Assembly (NCBI RefSeq): GCF_000153345.1
Contig: NZ_CH724127.1
Location: forward strand, 411,528-475,527
Reading direction: 5' to 3'
DNA: 64,000 nucleotides
Origin: Neptuniibacter caesariensis
GTDB taxonomy: Bacteria > Pseudomonadota > Gammaproteobacteria > Pseudomonadales > Balneatricaceae
The notes under the pieces were generated by a model, which had not been told where the DNA came from, ran no database searches, and saw only the letters and a program-made list of their open reading frames with translations. This document shows, one piece after another, positions 38,301 through 46,728 of the stretch. Each line of letters begins with the position of its first letter. Position 1 is the stretch's first letter. The translations under genes and the position numbers were made by a program.

Positions 38301-39114
38301 AAATATTTAAGTCGCTGGTACGCATCTGTTTGTCGACCAGAATGCCGCGCTTAACTGTTAATCCGGAAGCCTCTGCAAGTTGCGAATTAGGACTTACACC
38401 GATCGCCGTGATAACCAGATCAGCTGGAATAACTTCACCACTGTCCAGTTCAACCGCTTCAACCTGTGTGTCACCCAGAAACGCCTGAGTGTTAGCGTTT
38501 AATCTGAAATCGATGCCACGTTTTTGCAGATTGTTTAGCAGCATCTGTGCGGCGGGTTTATCCAATTGTTTGTTGAGGAGGTAATCGCTTCTGTGTAGCA
38601 GCGTTACATTCATACCCTGAAGCCGAAGACCTTCAGCCGCTTCTAGTCCGAGAAAACCTCCACCAATCACCACTGCATTCTTCTTAGTGGCTGCTACTTG
38701 CTGCATGGTTTCAACATCTTGCAGGGTACGGAAGTTCATGACACCGGGCAGGCTCGAACCTTCAACAGGGACTGCACTCGGATTAGAACCTGTAGCAATG
38801 ATGAGTGAATCGTAGGAAACCCGTAGGTTCTTATGGCTGATGACCTGTTTGAGGCTGGCATCAATATGAACAACAGGGTCTCCGCTATAGAGGGTAACGT
38901 TGTTATTTTTGTACCAGTCGAGGTCCAGAGTCATGACCTGTTCTAATGAGATCTCTTCACCGAGAAGTGGAGAAAGCAGTACTCGGTTATAACTACCGCC
39001 GGGCTCTTCCCCAAACACTGAAATATCAAAACGATCGGCTGCACTGTCAGCGATCAGCTGCAAAAGGCGGCCAGTTGCCATTCCGTTTCCGATGATTACC
39101 AGGCGATGTTTCAT
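35371..39114 (-). CDS. nirB: Nitrite reductase large subunit NirB with additional N-terminal FAD/NAD(P)H reductase module
   Basis: 1247 residues; ordinary NirB is about 850. Residues 1-400 form a complete FAD/NAD(P)H oxidoreductase (LVIIGNGMATGRLL, IATGSNPSAVP, AVVIGGGFLGLEAAEGL). A normal NirB then starts at residue 413 (MTTESNKRQLVVIGNGM) with its own copy of the same motifs (LVMATGSYPFVPP, GVVVGGGLLGLEAANAL). A BFD-type [2Fe-2S] domain follows near residue 838 (ICSCLNVTKGQICC, GCGGC), a second Cys cluster, and finally the sulfite/nitrite reductase core with siroheme-[4Fe-4S] ligands near 1095 (CTRECAEAQC, VCGNGG). The internal ATG at 37878 has no convincing ribosome site, so a continuous fusion is preferred. 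The additional module resembles NasC-type electron-transfer subunits. Nitrite to ammonium, cytoplasmic. Confidence 0.88.
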   Translation of the reverse strand: MKHRLVIIGNGMATGRLLQLIADSAADRFDISVFGEEPGGSYNRVLLSPLLGEEISLEQVMTLDLDWYKNNNVTLYSGDPVVHIDASLKQVISHKNLRVSYDSLIIATGSNPSAVPVEGSSLPGVMNFRTLQDVETMQQVAATKKNAVVIGGGFLGLEAAEGLRLQGMNVTLLHRSDYLLNKQLDKPAAQMLLNNLQKRGIDFRLNANTQAFLGDTQVEAVELDSGEVIPADLVITAIGVSPNSQLAEASGLTVKRGILVDKQMRTSDLNIYAFGECCQFEEYTYGLVAPIWQQAEVVLSSLIGETSNYREEPVATQLKISGVELFSCGELIDADDRDTLIYQDFKKNEYRKLWLKENRLVGAVLYGDVREGQWYFEQLKENNDLSACRQQLLFGSPLCAQDTQTENMGITSMTTESNKRQLVVIGNGMVGHHFVENFVNSNVAGDYEIHILAEESRAAYDRVHLSEYFSGSSYEDLCLVEENLYEKHGVHLHLSEGATQIDRDAKQVITEQAVYSYDTLVMATGSYPFVPPIPGNDGEACFVYRTLEDLDKIQACAEDAKVGVVVGGGLLGLEAANALKSLGLKSHVVEFAPRLMPVQLDEDGGELLKKKIEALDVDVHCEKATTEIVAGEEHTYRMNFSDGSFLETDLILFSAGIRPQDTLARSSELEIGERGGILVNDQCLTSDENIYAIGECALWNNQIFGLVAPGYTMAKTAVAAIAGDEAAFTGADMSTKLKLLGVDVGSIGDAHGKTPGSISYRYLDEDEQTYYRIIVSEDKKKLLGAVLVGDNSKYDTLLQYALNGIDLPEKPQGLILPSMDGSAAPALGPDALPDEATICSCLNVTKGQICCSIDEGATSVADVKDATKAASGCGGCAAMLKSVVDNELSKRGVEVNTDLCEHFAYTREELYHIIRVEGIRSFSELLEKHGKGLGCEICKPAAGSILASCWNEHIQEKPLVSLQDTNDTFMANMQKNGTYSIVPRVPGGEITPDKLIVIGQVAKKYNLYTKITGGQRVDLFGAQLHELPLIWEELVNAGFETGHAYGKSLRTVKSCVGSTWCRFGVNDSVGMAINLENRYKGLRAPHKIKFAVSGCTRECAEAQCKDIGVIATENGWNLYVCGNGGMKPRHADLFATDLDDETLVKYIDRVLMFYIKTADRLQRTSVWMENLEGGLDYLKEVVIDDKLEIGEELEAQMAHIVSTYECEWKATLEDEEKLKRFRTFVNTEDQVDPQIVHILERDQVRPV

Positions 39115-39130
39115 AGTTCAGTGTTCTTCC

Positions 39131-39189
39131 AAAAAATAAAAAAGGCGTTCGCAGCTAACACTTTTCAGTGCTATTTGCAGAACGCCTTT
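39131..39189 (-). terminator. Leader terminator upstream of nirB (candidate NasT target)
   Basis: On the minus strand AAAGGCGTTC (39189-39180) pairs with GAACGCCTTT (39150-39141), followed by a U-rich tract. An inner hairpin CACT-GAAA-AGTG lies between. It sits between the sigma-54 promoter and the nirB start, as expected for a leader terminator that NasT can prevent. CCACAA-CGAT-TTGTGG upstream of it (39214-39229) is a further small hairpin. Confidence 0.78.
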
Positions 39190-39248
39190 GTTCTCAGAGC
39201 TTGTTGTGAACCTGACCACAAATCGTTGTGGATAGGTGTCTTATCTAA

Positions 39249-39264
39249 AGCACATGTTATGCCA
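39249..39264 (-). promoter_or_regulatory. Sigma-54 promoter of nirB
   Basis: Minus strand TGGCATAACATGTGCT: the GG and GC pairs are 10 nt apart and flanking bases match the -24/-12 consensus. It lies about 60 nt upstream of the leader terminator and drives the nirBD unit. Sigma-54 suggests NtrC-type nitrogen control. Confidence 0.72.
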
Positions 39265-39402
39265 TGTTTTAAAATACCAATAAAATCAATTGGTTATTTT
39301 TATAGGGGGCTTTAGTGGGCAAAATCTTAGTATTAATATGGTTTTTTTTAATGCAGTGCAGTATTTGCGTGCACTTTTATGGTGCTTGTTTGCTACGGTC
39401 TG

Positions 39403-41124
39403 TTATTGGTCCAGATAAAATTGCACTAAGTTGATCATCAACAGAATCAAGGCAATCACTTTCCAGACAAGTAGCGGGTTTCTTTCCAGGTACGGCTGAT
39501 GCTGAACCATTGATTCCAGGCTTTGATTTGGATGGGTGATATCCTGAAGAAACTCAGAGAATGCGTCGTAGCGAAACCGCGGGTTTGGTTGCAATGCTTT
39601 TTTTAGCGCACCTTCAACCCAAAGCGGAAGATCCCTGCGATGGTGGAGGGCAGGGGTATAGTCCATTTCCGCATAGCTTTTTAAGCTGATCTGATTGGCT
39701 GACATCTCTTTGTAAGGTAGCTTGCCGCAGATCATCTCATAGACAATTGTGGCCAGAGAGAACAGATCGGATTTGAAATTCCCTTTTTCTCCCAGCAGAT
39801 ATTCAGGCGCCACATAGTTTACTGAACCCTGTGGGATCGACTTATCCAATGGCGAGTTCATCTCTTCGATTCCGGCTATTTTTACAGTACCGAAATCGAG
39901 AATCTTTACCCGTCCATCCTGATTGATCATGATATTTTCGGGTTTCAGATCCTGATGAACCATATCAGCTCGCTGGAATGCCCTTAGGCCCCTAATAATT
40001 TGTTTTGTCAGGTCTCTGACCTCGTCGAGAGGCGGGTTGGGATTATCATTCATCCACTCTCTGAGGTTCATCCCCTGAACATGCTCCCCAAGGTAGTAGA
40101 GAAAACGTTTATCAGGTTTACCTGGGTAAGTTTTCATTACGTTAGGGTGATCGATACGTTGCCCTACCCATTCTTCACGAATAAAACCATCCAGGTAGAG
40201 TGTGTCATCTGAGAAGTTAGTAGAAGGGGCTTTCAGTACGTATTTGTCTGCATTTTCCTGATCTTTTACCAGATACATATGGCTACGGGTGCCACTGAAA
40301 ATCACGTCTAGGACTTCATAACCATCAATTTTGTTCCCGGCTTTCATTACCGGAGGGATCGGTAGCTGTATGAGTCGAGTATGACTCTCATCCAGGGTTT
40401 CTTTTGGCAACTGGTCTACGCAAGTAATCAGTGCAGTGAGGTTGTCATCACTACCGTTTTTTAGGGCCAGATCGATCAGCTTTTTGGCCGTTGATTCCGC
40501 ATCTTCAAAGCCGGTGGAAATGATGCTTTTCAGATCCTTAGGACTGATGAAGTCATGTACACCGTCCGTTGTCATAATGACAAGGTCACCTTCACTTAAT
40601 GCGCGTGTGCTGTAATCAACTTCAAGGTGACGATCGCCGCCGAGTGCACGAGCAAGGTAATTCTTACCCCCGGACTTACGTACATGGTCACTGGTAAGTT
40701 GTTCAAGCTCGCCATCCTGAAACAAGTAAACTCGGGAATCACCTACATGGAACAGATGCAGTGTGTTGGACTTGATAATAGTGGCGGAGAAGGTGCATAG
40801 CATACTGTCCTTTTCCCGGCTGCTCTGGCTGTTTTCTTTATGCAGCCAGCTGTTCAGGGCGGTCATAACCCGGGAAACTGAATTGCGAACGCTCCAGCTG
40901 TGTGGTGTGCTGAAGTAATCTTGCATAAAACTTGTGACGCTGGTTTGGCTTGCGATATGCGAATCTTCACAGCTACTCACACCGTCTGCGATAACAGCAG
41001 CGCCGCCTTTAAATTCAAGATCGGTTGTGGTCGGTAAATGAGCTGCAAATGCGTCCTGATTCAGATCCTTTATGCCAGCGCTGGAAAGACCGCCAAAGCG
41101 TAAAGACAGGTTTTTTGAGCTCAT
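39403..41124 (-). CDS. Bifunctional PP2C phosphatase / Ser-Thr kinase with C-terminal anchor
   Basis: 573 residues. The N-terminal ~240 residues are a PP2C-type phosphatase (VIADGVSSCED, FHVGDSRVYL, MTTDGVHDF, GSDDNLTALI). Residues ~265-525 are a Hanks-type kinase with the catalytic loop HQDLKPENIM, DFGTV and APEYLLG. The end is a single membrane helix (near 553-570), so the enzyme faces the cytoplasm. The gene lies between the nitrate transporter and nirB; the same kinase-in-nitrate-cluster arrangement is known from Pseudomonas. Substrates are unknown. Expression is probably from upstream readthrough, with the hairpin at 41155-41181 in between. Confidence 0.9.
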   Translation of the reverse strand: MSSKNLSLRFGGLSSAGIKDLNQDAFAAHLPTTTDLEFKGGAAVIADGVSSCEDSHIASQTSVTSFMQDYFSTPHSWSVRNSVSRVMTALNSWLHKENSQSSREKDSMLCTFSATIIKSNTLHLFHVGDSRVYLFQDGELEQLTSDHVRKSGGKNYLARALGGDRHLEVDYSTRALSEGDLVIMTTDGVHDFISPKDLKSIISTGFEDAESTAKKLIDLALKNGSDDNLTALITCVDQLPKETLDESHTRLIQLPIPPVMKAGNKIDGYEVLDVIFSGTRSHMYLVKDQENADKYVLKAPSTNFSDDTLYLDGFIREEWVGQRIDHPNVMKTYPGKPDKRFLYYLGEHVQGMNLREWMNDNPNPPLDEVRDLTKQIIRGLRAFQRADMVHQDLKPENIMINQDGRVKILDFGTVKIAGIEEMNSPLDKSIPQGSVNYVAPEYLLGEKGNFKSDLFSLATIVYEMICGKLPYKEMSANQISLKSYAEMDYTPALHHRRDLPLWVEGALKKALQPNPRFRYDAFSEFLQDITHPNQSLESMVQHQPYLERNPLLVWKVIALILLMINLVQFYLDQ

Positions 41125-41154
41125 GTTTGTTACCCGTTTTTATTGTTGTAATGA

Positions 41155-41181
41155 GCATCAGAGAGATTAACTCTCTGATGC
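41155..41181 (-). other. Perfect 11-bp hairpin between transporter and kinase genes
   Basis: GCATCAGAGAG (41155-41165) and CTCTCTGATGC (41171-41181) pair perfectly around ATTAA. The minus-strand sequence after the hairpin (TCATTACAAC) lacks a U-tract, so it may act as a stabilising or attenuating element rather than a terminator. Confidence 0.6.
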
Positions 41182-41227
41182 TGTAGTTCCACTCAGTGCG
41201 AATGGGATTGCTTAAATACTGTCAGTA

Positions 41228-42697
41228 TTAGTTAACTTTGATAAGTTCAACAGTACCATCTTCATTCACTTCAGCCATATGACCTTTTGGCTCTTCAAGC
41301 ATAAGCAATGCAACAAAACCTAGTACCGCTGTTGCAGCAATAACGGTAAAGAAAGTTGAATAGTCGACCATAGAGAGAACCGTCAAATAGAATACAGCTC
41401 CAACATTACCGTAGGCGCCTGTCATACCAGCGATCTGACCTGTTAGGCGACGTTTGATCAGTGGCACTACCGCAAAAACTGCACCTTCACCTGCCTGGAC
41501 AAAGAAAGAGCATGCCATCGCAGCAGCCACCGCGAGGAATAGAGGCCATGAACTATCAATCATTGACATAGTCGCATAACCCGCCGCTAAACCAGCTGTA
41601 AGGATCAGTAGCGTTTTCTTACGGCCAAAACGGTCACTGATCCAACCACCCCCAGGTCGGGACATCAGGTTCATAAATGCATAGGCTGATGCGAGTAACC
41701 CTGCGTAGACCATATCCAGCTCGAATACTTCAGAGAAGAACAAGGGCAACATAGAGACAACTGCGAGTTCCGAACCGAATGTAGCGAAATAAAGTACGTT
41801 TAATACCGCAACCTGCTTAAATTTATACTGCTCCACTTCGGGTACGGGTTTAACGAAAATCTCCTTGTTAACGTTATATGCGCTGTAGCAATCGTAGATC
41901 AGGATGAAGGCCAGGCTGACATAGATCGCAATGGCCGCAGACTCTGAAAGAATAGAAACGCCCGCTGGTGACAGCTTCCAGGTAAGCAGGGAAAGTGCTG
42001 CGTACATCGGAATCTTCATGACCAGCATGAAATAGAAATCGCCTTTGCTGGTTACTTCCATCCCGCCGATCTTCTTAGGCTTAAAGTAGGTTGAACCCTT
42101 TGGTGTATCAGAAACATTTTTGTACCAGATGTAACTGAAGATCAGGCTCATTAAACCGGTCAGGCCAACCGCATAGCGCCAGCCATCTTCGCCACCGAAG
42201 ATCAGTGCCAGCGTCGGAAGTGACATAGCTGCCGCTGCCGAACCAAAGTTGCCCCAGCCGCCATAGATGCCTTCAGCAGTCCCTAGTTCATTAGCAGGAA
42301 ACCACTCACTCACCATACGGATACCCACGACAAAGCCGGCGCCAATGAAACCAAGTAAGAAGCGAGAGATAGCGGCCTGGGCGAAATCTGTGGAAAGCGC
42401 GAAAGCAAAGCAAGGGATGCTGGCGATAAATAGCAGTGATGCGTAAGTGATCCTTGGTCCATATTTATCGGTCAGCATGCCGATGATGATACGGGCTGGA
42501 ATGGTCAGAGCGACGTTCAGGATCAAAAGTGTTTTTACTTCAGCCTTAGTTAGCCCCAGTGACTCTGCAATTGCACCAAGCAGTGGAGCATGGTTGAACC
42601 AAACAAAAAAGGTGATAAAGAAAGCGATCCAGCTCATATGCAGGATCTTCATCTTCCCGGTGAACGAGAAAATGTTAAGTTTGTCGCTTCCGCTCAT
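41228..42697 (-). CDS. NarK/NasA-type nitrate transporter (MFS)
   Basis: 489 residues, twelve predicted membrane helices. Nitrate/nitrite porter family by the N-terminal [17 protein letters not shown], then [37 protein letters not shown] and [16 protein letters not shown]. The loop between helices 6 and 7 is longer than in E. coli NarK. It catalyses nitrate uptake (or nitrate/nitrite exchange) at the inner membrane. The gene follows a leader terminator like those of nirB and nrtA, so NasT-type control is likely. Confidence 0.92.
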   Translation of the reverse strand: MSGSDKLNIFSFTGKMKILHMSWIAFFITFFVWFNHAPLLGAIAESLGLTKAEVKTLLILNVALTIPARIIIGMLTDKYGPRITYASLLFIASIPCFAFALSTDFAQAAISRFLLGFIGAGFVVGIRMVSEWFPANELGTAEGIYGGWGNFGSAAAAMSLPTLALIFGGEDGWRYAVGLTGLMSLIFSYIWYKNVSDTPKGSTYFKPKKIGGMEVTSKGDFYFMLVMKIPMYAALSLLTWKLSPAGVSILSESAAIAIYVSLAFILIYDCYSAYNVNKEIFVKPVPEVEQYKFKQVAVLNVLYFATFGSELAVVSMLPLFFSEVFELDMVYAGLLASAYAFMNLMSRPGGGWISDRFGRKKTLLILTAGLAAGYATMSMIDSSWPLFLAVAAAMACSFFVQAGEGAVFAVVPLIKRRLTGQIAGMTGAYGNVGAVFYLTVLSMVDYSTFFTVIAATAVLGFVALLMLEEPKGHMAEVNEDGTVELIKVN

Positions 42698-42804
42698 GTC
42701 ATTGGCCTCTAATAGTTATAAATTGTGAGGAGCCAGAGAGAACCTCTGTTCTGGCTCCTTTAAATCAACAGCAATCAAGGTGCTATAAAGTCGGTCCCAA
42801 AACG

Positions 42805-42868
42805 AAAAAAGGCGTTCAAATCTCCCAATTCACACATCTCCTGAGTGAAGGGGAGTTCGAACGCCTTT
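42805..42868 (-). terminator. Leader terminator upstream of NarK-type transporter gene
   Basis: Minus strand: AAAGGCGTTC (42868-42859) pairs with GAACGCCTTT (42817-42808) and six T follow. Inner stems CTCCC/GGGAG and TTCAC/GTGAA extend the structure. The outer stem is identical in sequence to that upstream of nirB, and both are preceded by GAAC. Confidence 0.8.
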
Positions 42869-43008
42869 GTTCAATGGGCGCGAGTACCAGAGTTATTAAT
42901 TCACACCGTTGCTAAAACGCGCGCCTTCTTGGTGCGTTTTTAGAGCAGTGCACTGCTTTGGCTTGTGTTAGTGCCCCTTATTCGGCTTTGAATGGGGGCG
43001 TTGAGCAC

Positions 43009-43890
43009 TTATGCAGCTTGATCCTCGCTATCTGCTTTATCTTCTTGCAGGTCTTGTGCCACATTTTTTTCTTCAGTTTTTGCAGTGCTGTTTTCATCGG
43101 GTTTACGCTGCTTCTCATAGAGGAAGGTCAGCACTTCATGGCGGTAGTGGTTGTACTTTGGATCATCAGCCAGCGCGATACGGTCACGGGGCCGTGGCAG
43201 GTCGATATCCAGAATTTCACCTACGGTTGCTGCCGGACCATTCGTCATCATCACGATACGGTCAGATAGCAGGACGGCTTCATCCACGTCATGGGTAATC
43301 ATGATGACAGTGTTGTTCAGGTCTTTTTGGATCTCCATCAGGGAATCCTGCAAGTGGGCACGGGTCAATGCGTCCAGTGCACCAAAAGGTTCGTCCATCA
43401 GTAATACTGTAGGTTCCATCGCAAGTGCTCGGGCGATACCGACACGTTGCTTCATACCACCGGAAATTTCATCAGGGCGTTTATGCATAGCATGGTCCAT
43501 ATGCACCAAGGAGAGATTGTGCTCGATCCACTCTTTTACTTCGGCCTTGCTCTTTTGCTTGCCAAAAACCTGTTTTACGGCGAGTTCCACATTTTCATAA
43601 GCGGTTAACCAGGGAAGCAATGAGTGGTTCTGAAAGACAACAGCACGTTCAGGTCCGGGCTCGTTGACCTCTTTCCCATCCAGCAAGCAACCACCTTTTG
43701 TTGCCTGGTAAAGGCCGGCCACAATGTTTAGTACTGTTGATTTACCGCAACCGGAATGACCAATCAGAGAAACGAATTCGCCTTTATTAATGGTCAGGTT
43801 TACATTTTTCAGTGCTTTAAATGGGCCCGTTGGTGTCGGGAAATCGATATCGACTTTTGTCAGTTCTAAGTGCTTTGGAGGCTGAGTCAT
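43009..43890 (-). CDS. nrtC: Nitrate ABC transporter ATP-binding protein NrtC/NrtD-like
   Basis: 293 residues. Walker A GHSGCGKST, Q-loop FQNHSLLPWL, signature SGGMKQRVGIARAL, Walker B VLLMDEPFGALD, H-loop MITHDVDEAV. It is a NrtD/TauB-type ATPase of the nitrate/sulfonate family, without the substrate-binding tail of cyanobacterial NrtC. The last ~30 residues form an acidic Glu/Asp-rich tail. Third gene of nrtABC; start supported by AGGAG. Energises nitrate import at the inner membrane. Confidence 0.9.
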   Translation of the reverse strand: MTQPPKHLELTKVDIDFPTPTGPFKALKNVNLTINKGEFVSLIGHSGCGKSTVLNIVAGLYQATKGGCLLDGKEVNEPGPERAVVFQNHSLLPWLTAYENVELAVKQVFGKQKSKAEVKEWIEHNLSLVHMDHAMHKRPDEISGGMKQRVGIARALAMEPTVLLMDEPFGALDALTRAHLQDSLMEIQKDLNNTVIMITHDVDEAVLLSDRIVMMTNGPAATVGEILDIDLPRPRDRIALADDPKYNHYRHEVLTFLYEKQRKPDENSTAKTEEKNVAQDLQEDKADSEDQAA

Positions 43891-43940
43891 GATTTTCTCC
43901 TGCTGGGGGAATCCCCCCAGGCTTATAATTCTGTTCTCAA

Positions 43941-44927
43941 TTAACGCAGTACCGCAGTTTTATCCCAGGAAACTTTTTTCTGGATAAGTAGCATCACGCG
44001 GTCAAGAAGGAAGCCGATAAGACCGATAACAAGTACGGCAACCATAATGCGTCCTAAAGAGCTGGAACTACCATTCTGGAATTCATCCCAGACGAATTTG
44101 CCCAGGCCAGGGTTTTGCGCAAGCATCTCTGCTGCGATCAATACCATCCATGCGATACCTAGTGACAAGCGCAGACCGGTAAAGATCATCGGAATAGAAG
44201 AAGGCAGTACAATCTTTGTCACATGGGCAAGCCAGCTTAGACGCAGCACTTGAGAAACGTTCTGTAGATCTTTGCTGATACCGGATACACCTACAGCGGT
44301 ATTCAGCAGTGTTGGCCACAAGCAGCACAGAGATACGGTAATCAGGGACGTGATGAATGACTTAGCAAACATCGGATCTTTACTCACGTACACCGCACTT
44401 ACCACCATTGTCACCAGTGGTAGCCAGGCTAAAGGTGAAACGGGTTTAAACAACTGGATTAAGGGGTTGAATGCTGAATACAGGGTCTGGTTCAGACCGA
44501 TCATAATACCCGCTGGGATTGCGATCAGGGACGCCAACACAAAGCCCGCTAATACCGTAATCAGGCTGGTACCAATCTGATCGAAGAAGGTTGGTTTGCC
44601 GGTGTAGGGGCGAACTTTTATCTTTGCATCGGGACTTTTCGCAAGCTTTTTCGCATTACGCTCTTCCTGGCGTTTGTAAAATGCTACTTCTTTTTCCCGC
44701 TCACGATTATGATCTTTAATCAGGTTTACACTTTGCTCGTACACTGCCATTGGGCCTGGGAAGGCACCTAGGGATGTATGGATGCTTTTAGCTCCAATCT
44801 CCCAGATGAACAGGAATGCAAGCAGACCAATCAAAGGTACAAGCAGTGATTTGCTTAATTTACCTAAATTAGCTTTAGGGTTTTCTAAAAAGGCACTAAC
44901 GCCTGACAACGCGGTTGTATTACTCAT
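43941..44927 (-). CDS. nrtB: Nitrate ABC transporter permease NrtB
   Basis: 328 residues with an N-terminal membrane helix, a charged loop of about 50 residues (REREKEVAFYKRQEERNAKKL) and then the usual binding-protein-dependent permease core of five more helices with the EAA-like motif LRLSLGIAWMVLIAAEM. It belongs to the NrtB/SsuC type. It lies between nrtA and nrtC. Forms the pore for nitrate with the NrtC ATPase. Confidence 0.92.
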   Translation of the reverse strand: MSNTTALSGVSAFLENPKANLGKLSKSLLVPLIGLLAFLFIWEIGAKSIHTSLGAFPGPMAVYEQSVNLIKDHNREREKEVAFYKRQEERNAKKLAKSPDAKIKVRPYTGKPTFFDQIGTSLITVLAGFVLASLIAIPAGIMIGLNQTLYSAFNPLIQLFKPVSPLAWLPLVTMVVSAVYVSKDPMFAKSFITSLITVSLCCLWPTLLNTAVGVSGISKDLQNVSQVLRLSWLAHVTKIVLPSSIPMIFTGLRLSLGIAWMVLIAAEMLAQNPGLGKFVWDEFQNGSSSSLGRIMVAVLVIGLIGFLLDRVMLLIQKKVSWDKTAVLR

Positions 44928-44986
44928 GGCTCTTTCTCCCTCAGTTTGCCCCTTGCTAAAGCAAGGGGCATTTCAAGCAGTTGAGG

Positions 44987-46366
44987 TTAAATCTTATCTT
45001 CAGGTTTTAGACCGATTTCGAACTTCTTCAGGTATTCATTTGGCTTGCTGCCGTCGTAAGTAATACCATCGATAAAGTGAGTCTGTGGTGATTTGAAACC
45101 GTCTTCAGTTGCAAAGTCAGGGAACATGTCTGCTGTCATCTTGCCTTCTTCAATCAGCTCTTTAGCTGCTTCAGCATAGATGTCAGGGCGATATACTTTT
45201 TTCGCAATATCCATGAACCACCGGTCAGATTTAGGTTCTGCAATCTGGCCCCAACGGCGCATCTGAGTCAGGTACCAGATCGCATCAGAGTAGTATGGGT
45301 AAGTTGCGTTGTAGCGGAAGAATACGTTGAAATCAGGTACTTCACGCTTGTCGCCTTTCTCGTACTCGAATGTACCTGTCATTGAGTTAGCGATAACATC
45401 GTAATCAGCACCTACGTATTCTGAGCGAGACAGAATTTCTACTGCTTCAGGGCGGTTACCGTTGTTGTTATCGTCTAACCATTTCGCGGCACGAATCATC
45501 GCTTTCACAACGCGTAAATGGGTATTCGGATTCTCGTCTGCCCAGGTTTTTGATACACCAAATACTTTCTCAGGGTTGTCTTTCCAGATCTCGTAGTCAG
45601 TTACAACCGGAACACCAATGCCCTTGAATACGGCTTGCTGGTTCCAAGGTTCACCTACGCAGTAGCCGTAGATAGTGCCTGCTTCCATAGTTGCTGGCAT
45701 CTGTGGTGGAGGGGTAACCGATAACAGTGCGTCTGCGTCGATGGTGCCAGAAGTATCACCTTTATGTGGTGCATAGTAGCCTGGATGGATACCGCCTGCT
45801 GCCAGCCAGTAACGCAGTTCATAGTTATGCGTAGAAACCGGGAATACCATACCCATGTTGAATGGCTTGCCTTCGTCCTGATACTTCTCAACAACAGGCT
45901 TTAGCGCATCTGCTTTGATAGGGTGTACAGGTTTGCCGTCAGCGCCCATAGGTACATGCTGCTTCATCTGGCTCCAGATATCGTTGGAAACCGTGATCGC
46001 ATTACCGTTCAGGTCCATTGAGAAAGCGGTAATAATATGTGATTGGGTACCAAAGCCGATCGTCGCACCTAATGGCTGGCCTGCCAGCATGTGGGCACCA
46101 TCTAGCTGACCGTCAATCACTCGGTCCAGAAGAACTTTCCAGTTTGCCTGTGCTTCAAGGGTTACATACAGGCCTTCGTCTTCAAAGAAGCCCTTTTCGT
46201 ATGCAATTGCTAAAGGAGCCATATCGGTCAGCTTAATGAAACCGAACTTCAGATCTTCCTTCTCTGGCTCACCAATAGCAGCCCACGCGGGTACCGTCAC
46301 CAATGAAGCAGCAAGCACGGCACTGCTGATAACTTTGCTTAGTAGAGCCTTTTTCTTCTTAAGCAT
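44987..46366 (-). CDS. nrtA: Nitrate-binding protein NrtA
   Basis: 459 residues from ATG 46366 (TTGGAGGAAC just upstream). Signal peptide of about 30 residues ([20 protein letters not shown]), then the NrtA/CmpA/NasS fold: [43 protein letters not shown] and GYCVGEPWN. It lacks a visible lipobox and is probably soluble in the periplasm. It is the first gene of nrtABC, behind a sigma-54 promoter and a leader terminator. Confidence 0.94.
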   Translation of the reverse strand: MLKKKKALLSKVISSAVLAASLVTVPAWAAIGEPEKEDLKFGFIKLTDMAPLAIAYEKGFFEDEGLYVTLEAQANWKVLLDRVIDGQLDGAHMLAGQPLGATIGFGTQSHIITAFSMDLNGNAITVSNDIWSQMKQHVPMGADGKPVHPIKADALKPVVEKYQDEGKPFNMGMVFPVSTHNYELRYWLAAGGIHPGYYAPHKGDTSGTIDADALLSVTPPPQMPATMEAGTIYGYCVGEPWNQQAVFKGIGVPVVTDYEIWKDNPEKVFGVSKTWADENPNTHLRVVKAMIRAAKWLDDNNNGNRPEAVEILSRSEYVGADYDVIANSMTGTFEYEKGDKREVPDFNVFFRYNATYPYYSDAIWYLTQMRRWGQIAEPKSDRWFMDIAKKVYRPDIYAEAAKELIEEGKMTADMFPDFATEDGFKSPQTHFIDGITYDGSKPNEYLKKFEIGLKPEDKI

Positions 46367-46384
46367 GGATTGTTCCTCCAAATC

Positions 46385-46443
46385 TCAAAAAACAAAAAGG
46401 CGCCGTCATGACCATAAAATAAATGATCAATACGGGCGCCTTT
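46385..46443 (-). terminator. Leader terminator upstream of nrtA
   Basis: Minus strand: AAAGGCGCC (46443-46435) pairs with GGCGCCTTT (46404-46396) and a T-rich tract follows. The inner stem TGATCAT/ATGGTCA adds stability. A further hairpin GATAC...GTATC (46473-46496) stands upstream in the leader. Confidence 0.8.
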
Positions 46444-46513
46444 GCCTGAAAATAAATGTTTAAATTTTTTCTGATACGGTTTTTTAAAACTGTATCGAAT
46501 TTAATTGCTCTAT

Positions 46514-46529
46514 TGCATTAGCTGTGCCA
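46514..46529 (-). promoter_or_regulatory. Sigma-54 promoter of nrtABC
   Basis: Minus strand TGGCACAGCTAATGCA fits the -24/-12 consensus with GG and GC 10 nt apart. It is 148 nt upstream of nrtA, leaving room for the leader hairpins. Confidence 0.78.
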
Positions 46530-46728
46530 ACCATTAAAAAATCATTTATATCATATAGTTATGTTTTTCTGGGGAGTGTTTGATGAGAGGGCTTAGATAT
46601 TGCGCTGCACAAAATAGAAGCAGTGAACCTAGGTGAGTGCGTTTTTTCAGTGCGCAGAAAATGATCGGTTTCTTAGCTATATTTAGTTAGATGCATTGAT
46701 AGCTTTGCCTGATCTGTACGGGGCGCTG

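Noticed and set aside
39214-39229. CCACAA-CGAT-TTGTGG as an ANTAR binding hairpin
   Set aside because: It can be drawn with a six-base loop, but that loop has G at position 3 and not 4, so the match is not secure.
42945-42985. Sigma-54 promoter before the NarK-type gene
   Set aside because: The GG and GC are 11 nt apart rather than 10, so it was not annotated.
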